Notes under the pieces: model-generated
What the model was told of the DNA's origin: nothing
Database searches by the model: none
The model's input: the letters and a program-made list of their open reading frames with translations, nothing else
Program-made: the position numbers and the translations under genes
Shown here: piece by piece, positions 1 to 5,848 of the stretch
Position numbering within the stretch: the stretch's first letter is position 1
Layout: the number at the start of each line of letters is the position of its first letter
Assembly (NCBI GenBank): GCA_020632575.1
Contig: JACKFH010000093.1
Span: forward strand, 1-5,848
Source of the DNA: Candidatus Omnitrophota bacterium
Lineage (GTDB): Bacteria; Hinthialibacterota; Hinthialibacteria; OLB16
Direction of reading: 5' to 3'
DNA: 5,848 nt

Positions 1-45
1 TATGCCGAAATGGGAGCCAAGGCGGTTCGCCCGATTCTGGAATAA
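1..45 (+). CDS. 3' end of an upstream gene (partial, unidentified)
   Basis: Reading from base 1, the frame gives YAEMGAKAVRPILE and then a TAA stop at 43-45. Directly after the stop comes a GC-rich hairpin with a T-run, which is where the end of a transcript would be expected; this is the main reason to prefer this frame. The other two forward frames are also open for about 100 bases, so the choice rests on the terminator position rather than on coding signal. Fourteen residues are too few to name a family. Confidence 0.4.
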   Translation, partial: YAEMGAKAVRPILE

Positions 46-70
46 CCCCCGGGAACCCAGGGCTGTTTTT
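46..70 (+). terminator. Probable Rho-independent terminator of the upstream gene
   Basis: CCCGG at 48-52 lies within a C-rich run and can fold back: C47-C49 pair with G60-G62, then one C/A mismatch, then G51-G52 pair with C57-C58 around a GAAC tetraloop. The stem is followed by CTG and five T residues (66-70). It sits immediately after the TAA stop at 43-45. The stem is short and has one mismatch, so the call is moderate. It would separate rel from the upstream transcription unit. Confidence 0.45.
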
Positions 71-81
71 CACCTCACGTA

Positions 82-110
82 TTACCTTCAGGCGGTCGGA
101 ACGTTAAACT
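82..110 (+). promoter_or_regulatory. Weak sigma70-like promoter candidate for rel
   Basis: TTACCT (82-87) and TAAACT (105-110) are separated by 17 bases. The -10 box agrees with TATAAT at four of six positions, the -35 box with TTGACA at only three. The position fits: downstream of the terminator and about 40 bases before the rel start codon. The match is near what chance would give, and the consensus of this organism is unknown. Confidence 0.25.
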
Positions 111-152
111 GAAGACAGTCTTGCCGATTGGCGGAAAAAGGGAATACCAGAG

Positions 153-2405
153 ATGCAGGTGAGTTTGCACAGTCTTTCCGAGGAGATCGATCGAATCGAT
201 CCCGCGCTGGTGGCGGAGCTGGAGGATAAGGAGTCCAGCCAATCGCCCGACCTGCATCAATCCTTGATTGAGCGGATGGACAAAATCCTCGAGGGGTTTC
301 CCGAGGAGCCCGATCCGGTCCTCCGGTCCCTCCCCTATCGCGCTCTCGACTTCGCCTTTAAAGCCCATGGCGATCAATACCGAAGCTCCGGAAAACCTTA
401 TATTACCCACCCAGTCGCGGTCGCCGAACTCGTGGGCGAACTGGTGCCGGATCGCCCGACGCTTGCCGCAGCGCTCCTCCATGATGTGGTCGAGGACACC
501 GAAATCTCATCCGCCAATATCACGGAATTATTCGGCCAAGAGGTCGCCTTCCTTGTGGATGGGGTCACCAAGGTCAGCCAGATCCGTTACGCCCTCAGCC
601 ATGAGAAACAAATTGAAAACCTCCGGCGTTTGCTTGTGGCCACCGCGAAGGATCTCCGCGTCATCCTGATCAAACTTTGCGACCGACTTCACAACATGCG
701 GACCCTGACTCCATTGGCTCCCGCGAAGCGGCGCCAGATCTGTCAGTCGACCCTCGATATCTTCGCTCCCCTCGCCCACCGCCTCGGTGTCGAGAAGATC
801 AAAAACGAACTCCAGGATCTCTGTCTCTTTTACCTCAACCCAGGGATCTACCGTCGCATCAAGGAACAGGTCGCGGAAAGGTTGGTCGAACGGCGCGAGT
901 ACGCCGAAAAGGTTCGTCACAACATCGCCGATGTTCTCGCCACCCATGGCATCGAGGGGAATGTCGAGTGGCGCGTGAAACATTTCTGGAGCATCTACCA
1001 AAAGATGGAGCGAGACCGGAAAGATTTTTCCGAGATCTACGATCTCACCGGCATCCGCATCCTGGTCGAATCAGTCGACGAATGCTATGGCGCGCTAGGA
1101 ATTGTCCATGCGGTTTGGCCACCGGTCGAGGGTCGGTTCAAAGACTACATCTCCAACCCGAAACCGAACGACTACCGTTCGATCCACACCACCCTCCTCG
1201 GACCGGAGGGGCGCCTCCTCGAGGTCCAGATCCGAACCTTTCAAATGCACCGAGTTTGCGAGGAGGGAGTCGCCGCTCACTGGCGGTACAAAGACCTCGG
1301 CCGCAGCAGCCGCCGTCTGGGCGATGACGCCGCCTGGATTCAACAACTCTCGGGCATTTTGAATGAGGAAATGGGCGCCGAGGAGTGGACCGAGTCGCTC
1401 AAGACCGAACTGTTCACCAGCGAAACCTATTGCTACACGCCAAGGGGCGACATCATCCGTTTGCCAGTCGGCTCCTGCCCGATCGATTTCGCCTATCAGA
1501 TCCACACCGACTTGGGCGACCGCTGTCAGGGGGCTCGCGTGAATGGCCGTTTCGTGCCGCTTTCACATCGACTGAAGACCGGCGATTTGGTGGAAATCGT
1601 CACCTCCAAATCGGCGCACCCCACGCCCGATTGGTTGAATCTGGTCAAAAGCAGCCGAGCTCGTCAGAAGATTCGAAACTCCCTCTTGGATCTCAATCGC
1701 GACACCCTGATCGAACAGGGTCGCGTCCTCCTCGGAAGGGAACTCCATCGAATCGGCAAAGACCCAGCCAAATTCGTTCAGACCAAACTGTGCGGTCGGA
1801 TTATCGAGCAACTCAAAGTGAAAGATCTCGATGACCTCTTCGCCCTGATCGGTTTCGGTCGAATCGCCACCAAACAGGTCCTTGCCCGGATCATTCAATC
1901 CGAAGCCAAAAGCAAGTCGACCCGCAAGGAGACTCAGGGAGAGACCATCAAGGTTTCCGAGATCGACGATGTCCTTTATCGCCTGGCGAGATGTTGTCAT
2001 CCGGTGAAGGGGGAGCCGATTATCGGCCTCGTGACTCGAAACCGAGGCATCTCCATCCACCGCGAGACCTGCGTCAACATCACCAAGTTTCAGGGTGACC
2101 CCGCTCGTCTCATCCCGCTCAATTGGGAGGGTTCCGCCGAGAAGGTTTCCAAGGTGGATATCGTGGTCGAGGCGTCCGACCGGACTCAACTCCTGGCCGA
2201 TGTCACCAACACCATCTCCTCGGTCGGAATGAATATCACCCGATCCTCCACACTGACCCATGGCGACCACACCGCCACCCTCGAATTCACCATCGAAATC
2301 CGCGACATCCAACACCTCGAACGACTCGCCAAACTCCTCATCGAACTCCAAGGCGTCTCCCGTGTCTCCCAAAGACGAGGCGCCCGCAAAACGCCGCTGG
2401 TTTGA
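153..2405 (+). CDS. rel: Bifunctional (p)ppGpp synthetase/hydrolase (RelA/SpoT family)
   Basis: Long RSH protein of 750 aa, the usual family length, acting in the cytoplasm on ribosomes. It makes (p)ppGpp from ATP and GDP/GTP and hydrolyses it. Residues 60-200 form the HD hydrolase domain with its metal/substrate residues: H86 (THP), H110-D111, E114-D115, and D177 in LCDRLHNM. Residues 270-380 form the synthetase domain: catalytic D297 (IYDLTG), RFKD at 328-331 (the RXKD type of bifunctional enzymes, unlike the EXDD of E. coli RelA), Y341 in NDYRSIHT, and E357 in EVQIRT. A TGS domain (about 423-483), a helical region, the Cys/His-rich RIS/zinc-finger segment (C614, C615, H616, H636, C640) and an ACT domain (about 667-740) follow. 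Both activities therefore look intact. The ATG at 153 has AAGGGA about nine bases upstream; a second Met at residue 42, nearer the HD domain, is a less likely start. D340 replaces the usual small residue before Y341. The gene is probably monocistronic. Confidence 0.97.
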   Translation: MQVSLHSLSEEIDRIDPALVAELEDKESSQSPDLHQSLIERMDKILEGFPEEPDPVLRSLPYRALDFAFKAHGDQYRSSGKPYITHPVAVAELVGELVPDRPTLAAALLHDVVEDTEISSANITELFGQEVAFLVDGVTKVSQIRYALSHEKQIENLRRLLVATAKDLRVILIKLCDRLHNMRTLTPLAPAKRRQICQSTLDIFAPLAHRLGVEKIKNELQDLCLFYLNPGIYRRIKEQVAERLVERREYAEKVRHNIADVLATHGIEGNVEWRVKHFWSIYQKMERDRKDFSEIYDLTGIRILVESVDECYGALGIVHAVWPPVEGRFKDYISNPKPNDYRSIHTTLLGPEGRLLEVQIRTFQMHRVCEEGVAAHWRYKDLGRSSRRLGDDAAWIQQLSGILNEEMGAEEWTESLKTELFTSETYCYTPRGDIIRLPVGSCPIDFAYQIHTDLGDRCQGARVNGRFVPLSHRLKTGDLVEIVTSKSAHPTPDWLNLVKSSRARQKIRNSLLDLNRDTLIEQGRVLLGRELHRIGKDPAKFVQTKLCGRIIEQLKVKDLDDLFALIGFGRIATKQVLARIIQSEAKSKSTRKETQGETIKVSEIDDVLYRLARCCHPVKGEPIIGLVTRNRGISIHRETCVNITKFQGDPARLIPLNWEGSAEKVSKVDIVVEASDRTQLLADVTNTISSVGMNITRSSTLTHGDHTATLEFTIEIRDIQHLERLAKLLIELQGVSRVSQRRGARKTPLV

Positions 2406-2569
2406 TTCCGGCCACGCTGGTTCCCAACCCCGTTCCCGCTGAAACGCGATTCTGTTGAATTTCGAAGCCTCATTTCCGCTTGAACGTGGCTCCCGCCTCG
2501 TTCCCCCTCACTTCGGACTCCCGTCCGATGTCCTTCAAATATCGACACTTACAGCCTTGCGGAAATTTC

Positions 2570-2600
2570 TTCTTGCCATCCTGGCTTACATGTGTAATCC
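2570..2600 (+). promoter_or_regulatory. Possible promoter of the blaI-like/M56 cassette
   Basis: TGTAAT at 2593-2598 matches TATAAT at five of six positions and forms the right arm of the first operator palindrome. No good -35 lies at the standard distance: TTCTTG (2570-2575) is 17 bases upstream but poor, while TTGCCA (2573-2578) is better but only 14 bases away. A -10 box inside the repressor site would give direct steric repression. The placement is inferred mainly from the operator. Confidence 0.25.
2582..2597 (+). promoter_or_regulatory. BlaI-type operator, site 1
   Basis: TGGCTTACATGTGTAA contains the palindrome TTACA-TG-TGTAA at 2586-2597. This agrees with the TACA-N2-TGTA core known for BlaI/MecI operators. 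It lies 57 bases before the repressor start codon. A near copy follows 31 bp downstream. Family, position and repetition all point to autoregulation by the repressor encoded next to it. Confidence 0.75.
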
Positions 2601-2612
2601 TCCTCTTGAATT

Positions 2613-2630
2613 TGGCTTACGCCTGTAAGC
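2613..2630 (+). promoter_or_regulatory. BlaI-type operator, site 2
   Basis: TGGCTTACGCCTGTAAGC repeats site 1 with the same eight leading bases and the same TGTAA end (13 of 16 positions identical). Its perfect arms are GCTTAC (2615-2620) and GTAAGC (2625-2630) around GCCT. The 31-bp offset from site 1 is about three helical turns, so two repressor dimers could bind on the same face of the DNA. A possible third half site, TTACA, lies at 2549-2553 but lacks the partner arm. Confidence 0.72.
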
Positions 2631-2641
2631 GAACCACCGCC

Positions 2642-2650
2642 GGAGGAAAG
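2642..2650 (+). promoter_or_regulatory. Ribosome binding site deciding a TTG start
   Basis: GGAGGAAAG begins at 2642. The GGAGG core ends seven bases before TTG at 2654, an ideal spacing. No ATG or GTG in the right frame lies between it and the conserved N-terminus of the BlaI family, so this site fixes the repressor start. Confidence 0.8.
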
Positions 2651-2653
2651 ACC

Positions 2654-3031
2654 TTGAAACCCGATCCCCCCAAAATCTCCGAGGCCGAATGGCAGGTGAT
2701 GTCGGCCTTATGGAGAAAATCGCCGCTTTCCTTTTCCGAGATCAATGACGCTCTCGAAGGATCCGATTGGAGTCCCAAAACGGTCGGCACCCTCATCCGC
2801 CGGCTCGTCGAGAAAGGCGCCATTCGTTCCGAGAGCCAAGGCAAAACCAACCTCTACCACCCGACAGTCACCGAGGACCAAATGCTCACCGCCGAAAGCG
2901 AATCCTTTCTCTCCCGTTTCTTCGGCGGCCAACTCAACCCAATGGTCGCTCACTTCTTCGAAAAGGAAAAACTCTCCAAGAAAGAGATCGAGGAGATCAA
3001 AAAGCTGATCGAAAGGATGGAGGAGAAATGA
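2654..3031 (+). CDS. blaI: BlaI/MecI/CopY-family winged-helix repressor
   Basis: From TTG at 2654 the product is 125 aa, almost the length of staphylococcal BlaI (126). Residues 7-70 form the winged-helix DNA-binding domain: ISEAEWQVMSALW at 8-20 matches the family's first helix, and SPKTVGTLIRRLVEKG (40-55) covers the recognition helix. KTNLYHP (64-70) is the wing region. Residues 75-125 are the helical dimerisation part, with FLSRFFGG (85-92) and a charged helix from 107. Aligned by eye to BlaI, the known Asn-Phe cleavage bond corresponds to His100-Phe101, so the repressor may be inactivated by proteolysis. Two operators upstream suggest autoregulation, and the stop overlaps the start of the M56 protease gene. 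The frame stays open upstream to a TTG at 2480, but that stretch contains the operators and has no ribosome site. The regulated target is unknown, so the symbol denotes family only. Confidence 0.92.
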   Translation: MKPDPPKISEAEWQVMSALWRKSPLSFSEINDALEGSDWSPKTVGTLIRRLVEKGAIRSESQGKTNLYHPTVTEDQMLTAESESFLSRFFGGQLNPMVAHFFEKEKLSKKEIEEIKKLIERMEEK

Positions 3032-5775
3032 CCGACACTGCCCTGGCATGGATGGAAACATTTCTCCCCTGGCTTGTCCGGGTGTCATGGCAAGCGGCGT
3101 TCTTAGTCGGTGTCGTATTACTTCTCCAATGGCTGTTTAGGGATCGACTTTCACCCCGCATGCGGTGCGCGCTTTGGATTGTGGTGATTGCGAGACTGGT
3201 TTGCCCATCTTTACCGGAAAGTTCCTTGAGCCTATTCAACGTGACACCTGAGCCGGATGAACTGGCGGGCAGAGTGACCTCTTCCTTGTTCCCACAAAAA
3301 TCGCCTCCTGTAAGACTGTTGGAGTCCGATCAACCTACACTTCCTTTGGGAGTGCCTAGCAAGAAGGCTGCATCCTCTGGCACAAATAATTCCGCTCCTC
3401 CCCCCGTCCGAGGGAGTATTCGCTTCTCGAATTGGGAGGTGGGACTGGCGGTCATTTGGGTTACAGGGACGATTGCTGTGATTCTGGTCACGCTAGGACA
3501 GATCGGTTTGTCCCGGATCCGGTTTCGACGGTTGCCCAGGGTCGGGAATGAAAATGTGTTGAACGTCCTCGATCAAGTTCGCAAAGAGATGCGGATTCGC
3601 AAGGAATTTCCTTTGCTCCAAGCGCCCGAGGACTCGAGCCCCGCGCTGGTGGGGTATTTCAGACCGGTTCTCATTCTACCTTCGGGTATCGAATGGGCCA
3701 TCAGTCGCGATAATCTCCGCCTTATCTTTCGGCACGAGCTCGCACACTTTAACCGGAAAGATATCTGGGTGAACACGCTCGCCTCAATTCTGAAAGCATT
3801 GCATTGGTTCAACCCAGTAATCTGGTTCGCTTTCAGCCGTCTCCGGATCGACCAAGAACTCGCTTGTGATCACATCGCGCTCATTGGCTGCACTTCTCTA
3901 GAAAGGCGGAGATATGGGGAAACGATCATTGCCCTTTGCGAGCAAACTCGGATGTCCGCTCGACTACCTGGAGTCGCGAGCATCATCGAACAAAAATCCA
4001 ATCTGCGTGGCCGAGTCAGATCCATTTCACAATTCAGAACGGTTTCAAAAGGTTGGACTCTCCTGACTTCCGCCCTGTTGCTTTGTCTCTGCCTGTCGGC
4101 AATGACTGAGAAGGGAGGATGGTCCTTGGATGAAGGTCCGCCTTCTTACGATTGGAATATCCGTTTTCCCGAGGGCCCACGAGTGGGAACTCTCTTCGTT
4201 CGCGACCCTTACTCCACCTCGGAAATGCGGTGGAAATACTGGGGAGAAGCGACAGGTGCTTTCATCGTCCCTAAGGACAATTATGTGTCGTTCTTTGGAA
4301 ACGATAGTGACACCGAAGACTATTCGTTTCTCCGAGGCTTCCCCCATGGCTCGGTTGAAATTCTCCAGTTGGAGGGGCGCCAAGTGGATGATGAAGTCTT
4401 GGCCGAAATCTCGCGGTTTAGATCCCTGAAAAAACTTGTGCTCAGGAATACCAGGATTACATCAAGAGGAATGCAGCACATCGGAAACCTATCCAATCTC
4501 GAGCATCTTGATTTATCCCGGACGAATATTCGGGATGAAGGCGCCGCACATTTGAAAGATCTCAAGAACCTTCGGCATTTGAATTTGGATCACACCGGAG
4601 TGACCGAAAGAGGGCTCACTCATTTGGCGGGGCTCACAGAGTTGGAAGAACTCAGGCTGAAAGACAATCGGATTGGAGGACCAGGCTTCTCCGCACTGAG
4701 TCATCTCACCAATCTCAAAGAACTTCATATGGCCAGATGCAAACTCAGCGACAATGACTTGGTTCATTTGGAGGGACTCTCCTCTTTGGTCGAACTAAAT
4801 CTTGCCTTTACCCAAGTCAGCGATCAAGGTCTGGTCCATCTATCCGAACTCAATTCCCTGAAGAATCTAGATTTGAGGGACACCGATGTGACCGAAGCGG
4901 GTTTGGAAATCTTGAAACCGCTCCCTTCACTTCTTTTTGTCGGGACGACCAATCTCGGCGAACAAGGGGTAATGGATCTTATGAGCGAGGGTGGGATCCT
5001 CCCCATGAAAGAACATGAATCATCGGCGCCGAAGGTCGGAATTATCCTCAGTCTTGCTTCGGCAACACAGTCGCCGGGCCAGGAAAATCCCGCGTGTTAT
5101 GGAAACACCCTGATGCGGTGCAGCTATCTGCTCTCAAGAAACCCAAACCTCTACGCCATCCTTGATCCAGGCACTCGGGGGGTCGGGCAACTCCACGCAT
5201 TTCTAAAGAGATTTGGCCTCGCCGACCGCACAATCGATGGTTCAAACCTTGAAGAACTCGCACAACTCGATGTTATCTGGTCGGCGTACAACCCAAACGT
5301 GCCGGATGTAGTCGCCAAGGCTATTGTGGAATCCGTGCGTGGTGGAGTCGGATTCATGAATACGAACGGTCCGCTGAACGCGGGGAAAGACGAGACAAAG
5401 ATTATATTGAATAGCCTCTACGGAATCGAGGAAACCGACTACACCTTCAAGCCTCAGTCGGAAGTTCCATGCACGGTTATCAACCCTCACCCCATTTTGG
5501 GCGATCTTCAGCGAGGAGATGTCTTCCGCATCAAGGTTCCCACGGGTGTCCATGGGCATGTGGATGGGACAGTTTTGCTCAGAGCGCCAAGTGGATTCGA
5601 TCCTTATTTCGCCCCTCTCTTCACACGAACTTTTGGAGAGGGCCGAGTGGTGGTTTGCCAATGGCGCGGAGATTCCTCGCCCACGGATACAATCGAATAT
5701 GGCGATTTCCTTATCCGATGTCTCAATTGGGCCGCGAAACGCCCGGTCGATGAAGAGTGGATTTTGGGAAATTGA
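3028..5775 (+). CDS. BlaR1-like M56 metalloprotease with LRR and amidotransferase-like sensor region
   Basis: Product of 915 aa, much longer than BlaR1 (about 600). The N-terminal third has BlaR1 topology: membrane segments near 17-36, 45-62, 136-160 and 342-358. Between the last two is the M56 zinc site: HELAH (H236, E237, H240) followed by RKD, and ELACD with E277 as likely third ligand. A proline/serine-rich loop spans 63-135. After the last membrane segment comes an extracytoplasmic region: a beta-rich cap (about 370-442), eight leucine-rich repeats of 24 residues (443-634), and a C-terminal domain (about 668-905) with GGVGFMNTNG, NPHPILGDL and GEGRVVVCQW, resembling ThuA/GATase1-like folds. 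There is no penicillin-binding domain (no SxxK/KTG set). The ATG overlaps the repressor stop (ATGA), with GGAGG four bases upstream. By analogy it senses a signal and triggers repressor cleavage; the ligand is unknown. Codon use is more mixed than in the repressor gene. The M56 assignment is firm, the C-terminal fold is not. Confidence 0.9.
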   Translation: MTDTALAWMETFLPWLVRVSWQAAFLVGVVLLLQWLFRDRLSPRMRCALWIVVIARLVCPSLPESSLSLFNVTPEPDELAGRVTSSLFPQKSPPVRLLESDQPTLPLGVPSKKAASSGTNNSAPPPVRGSIRFSNWEVGLAVIWVTGTIAVILVTLGQIGLSRIRFRRLPRVGNENVLNVLDQVRKEMRIRKEFPLLQAPEDSSPALVGYFRPVLILPSGIEWAISRDNLRLIFRHELAHFNRKDIWVNTLASILKALHWFNPVIWFAFSRLRIDQELACDHIALIGCTSLERRRYGETIIALCEQTRMSARLPGVASIIEQKSNLRGRVRSISQFRTVSKGWTLLTSALLLCLCLSAMTEKGGWSLDEGPPSYDWNIRFPEGPRVGTLFVRDPYSTSEMRWKYWGEATGAFIVPKDNYVSFFGNDSDTEDYSFLRGFPHGSVEILQLEGRQVDDEVLAEISRFRSLKKLVLRNTRITSRGMQHIGNLSNLEHLDLSRTNIRDEGAAHLKDLKNLRHLNLDHTGVTERGLTHLAGLTELEELRLKDNRIGGPGFSALSHLTNLKELHMARCKLSDNDLVHLEGLSSLVELNLAFTQVSDQGLVHLSELNSLKNLDLRDTDVTEAGLEILKPLPSLLFVGTTNLGEQGVMDLMSEGGILPMKEHESSAPKVGIILSLASATQSPGQENPACYGNTLMRCSYLLSRNPNLYAILDPGTRGVGQLHAFLKRFGLADRTIDGSNLEELAQLDVIWSAYNPNVPDVVAKAIVESVRGGVGFMNTNGPLNAGKDETKIILNSLYGIEETDYTFKPQSEVPCTVINPHPILGDLQRGDVFRIKVPTGVHGHVDGTVLLRAPSGFDPYFAPLFTRTFGEGRVVVCQWRGDSSPTDTIEYGDFLIRCLNWAAKRPVDEEWILGN
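4354..4929 (+). repeat. Eight tandem leucine-rich repeats (72-bp coding period) in the sensor
   Basis: Within the sensor, repeat units start at residues 443, 467, 491, 515, 539, 563, 587 and 611, exactly 24 residues apart, with a degenerate cap from 635. The consensus is LxxLxLxxTxVTDxGLxHLxxLxx. Units 467-538 and 587-634 are the most regular; 539-586 are more divergent (DNRIGG, RCKLSD). The regular period with no insertions predicts one continuous solenoid, normally a protein-binding or ligand-binding surface. Divergent DNA between units argues for an old array rather than recent duplication. Confidence 0.88.
5029..5742 (+). other. C-terminal ThuA/GATase1-like domain of the sensor
   Basis: Residues about 668-905 start with a beta strand (KVGIILSLAS), then helices, a strand leading to DVIWSAYNP (748-756), and a helix ending in the turn GGVGFMNTNG (772-781). 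NPHPILGDL (819-827) and GEGRVVVCQW (870-879) follow, then a closing helix ending in NWAAKRP. This order recalls ThuA-like and other class I amidotransferase-fold domains, which carry a similar Gly-rich turn, an HPI motif and a GRVVV strand. The amidotransferase nucleophile elbow GxCxG is absent, so a binding rather than catalytic role is more likely. The fold call is from motif memory only. Confidence 0.5.
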
Positions 5776-5848
5776 TGGGCGCCTTTGCAACCATCGAAGT
5801 TAGAGTCGCCGGAGTCATGGAGGAGACAATCAAAATTAGAAGTAGCTT
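5775..5848 (+). CDS. Possible downstream gene, 5' end only
   Basis: An ATG at 5775-5777 overlaps the sensor's TGA stop (TGATG), and its frame stays open for 24 codons to the window end (MGAFATIEVRVAGVMEETIK and on). The overlap type is typical of translationally coupled genes. The upstream GGGA (5767-5769 region) is a poor ribosome site. An in-frame ATG at 5817 is an alternative start. The product is not recognisable, and 74 bases can stay open by chance. If real, it is the best candidate in this window for an effector under control of the repressor. Confidence 0.3.
   Translation, partial: MGAFATIEVRVAGVMEETIKIRSS

Noticed and set aside
1563..2372. 269-codon open frame on the minus strand inside rel
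   Set aside because: It lies fully antisense to a confidently assigned, conserved RSH coding region. Its acidic, Gly/Asp-rich product has no recognisable domain and is the expected mirror of the codon bias on the other strand.
2408..2420. Hairpin CCGGC-CAC-GCTGG just after the rel stop as a terminator
   Set aside because: Only five pairs including one G-U, and no T-run follows. It is too weak to call as an intrinsic terminator.
153..3031. Functional link between the stringent-response gene and the BlaI cassette
   Set aside because: The 248-base gap and the cassette's own operators argue for separate transcription. Adjacency alone in one window does not support a joint system.
3028..5775. 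Ordinary BlaR1 beta-lactam sensor
   Set aside because: The M56 part fits, but the region after the last membrane segment has LRRs and no SxxK, SxN or KTG set. SAPK at residues 666-669 stands alone and is taken as chance.
5242..5790. 182-codon minus-strand frame over the end of the sensor gene
   Set aside because: It is antisense to the C-terminal domain, has no recognisable product and no clear ribosome site, and the plus-strand frame is continuous from the M56 domain.
1..5848. tRNA or rRNA genes, CRISPR arrays, insertion sequences, attachment sites
   Set aside because: No spaced identical repeats, transposase-like frames, terminal inverted repeats or tRNA-like cloverleaf sequences were seen. 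The only tandem periodicity is the 72-bp coding period of the LRRs.

Overview
The window holds the end of an upstream gene, a complete (p)ppGpp synthetase/hydrolase gene (rel), and a two-gene BlaI/BlaR1-type cassette, all on the + strand. The BlaR1-like sensor is the unusual part. It keeps the membrane-embedded M56 zinc-protease module. In place of the usual penicillin-binding sensor domain it carries eight 24-residue leucine-rich repeats followed by a domain that looks like the ThuA/class I glutamine amidotransferase fold.

Layout: bases 1-45 are probably the 3' end of an upstream gene, followed by a terminator-like hairpin and T-run (46-70). A weak promoter candidate and a ribosome binding site lead into rel (153-2405). 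The 248-base gap 2406-2653 holds no convincing gene. It contains two copies of a 16-bp palindromic element (TGGCTTAC-N3-TGTAA) 31 bp apart, which match the TACA-N2-TGTA type operator known for BlaI/MecI repressors. A strong Shine-Dalgarno then selects a TTG start for a 125-aa BlaI-family repressor (2654-3031). The sensor/protease gene (3028-5775) overlaps the repressor by ATGA, so the two are translationally coupled. A further open frame begins at the sensor's stop codon (TGATG) and runs off the window end.

Inferred working: the sensor would detect an extracytoplasmic signal through its LRR/amidotransferase-like region and activate its cytosolic zinc site. It would then bring about cleavage of the repressor and free the two operators, inducing the cassette and perhaps further genes. 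No beta-lactamase or other obvious target gene is visible, so signal and regulon are unknown. The next-door stringent-response enzyme is probably an independent housekeeping gene.

Organism: a Gram-negative-like bacterium of moderate GC. LRRs of the type LxxLxLxxTxVTDxGLxxL, and BlaR1-like proteins with exchanged sensor domains, are familiar to me from Planctomycetes/Verrucomicrobia-like genomes. That is a weak taxonomic hint only.
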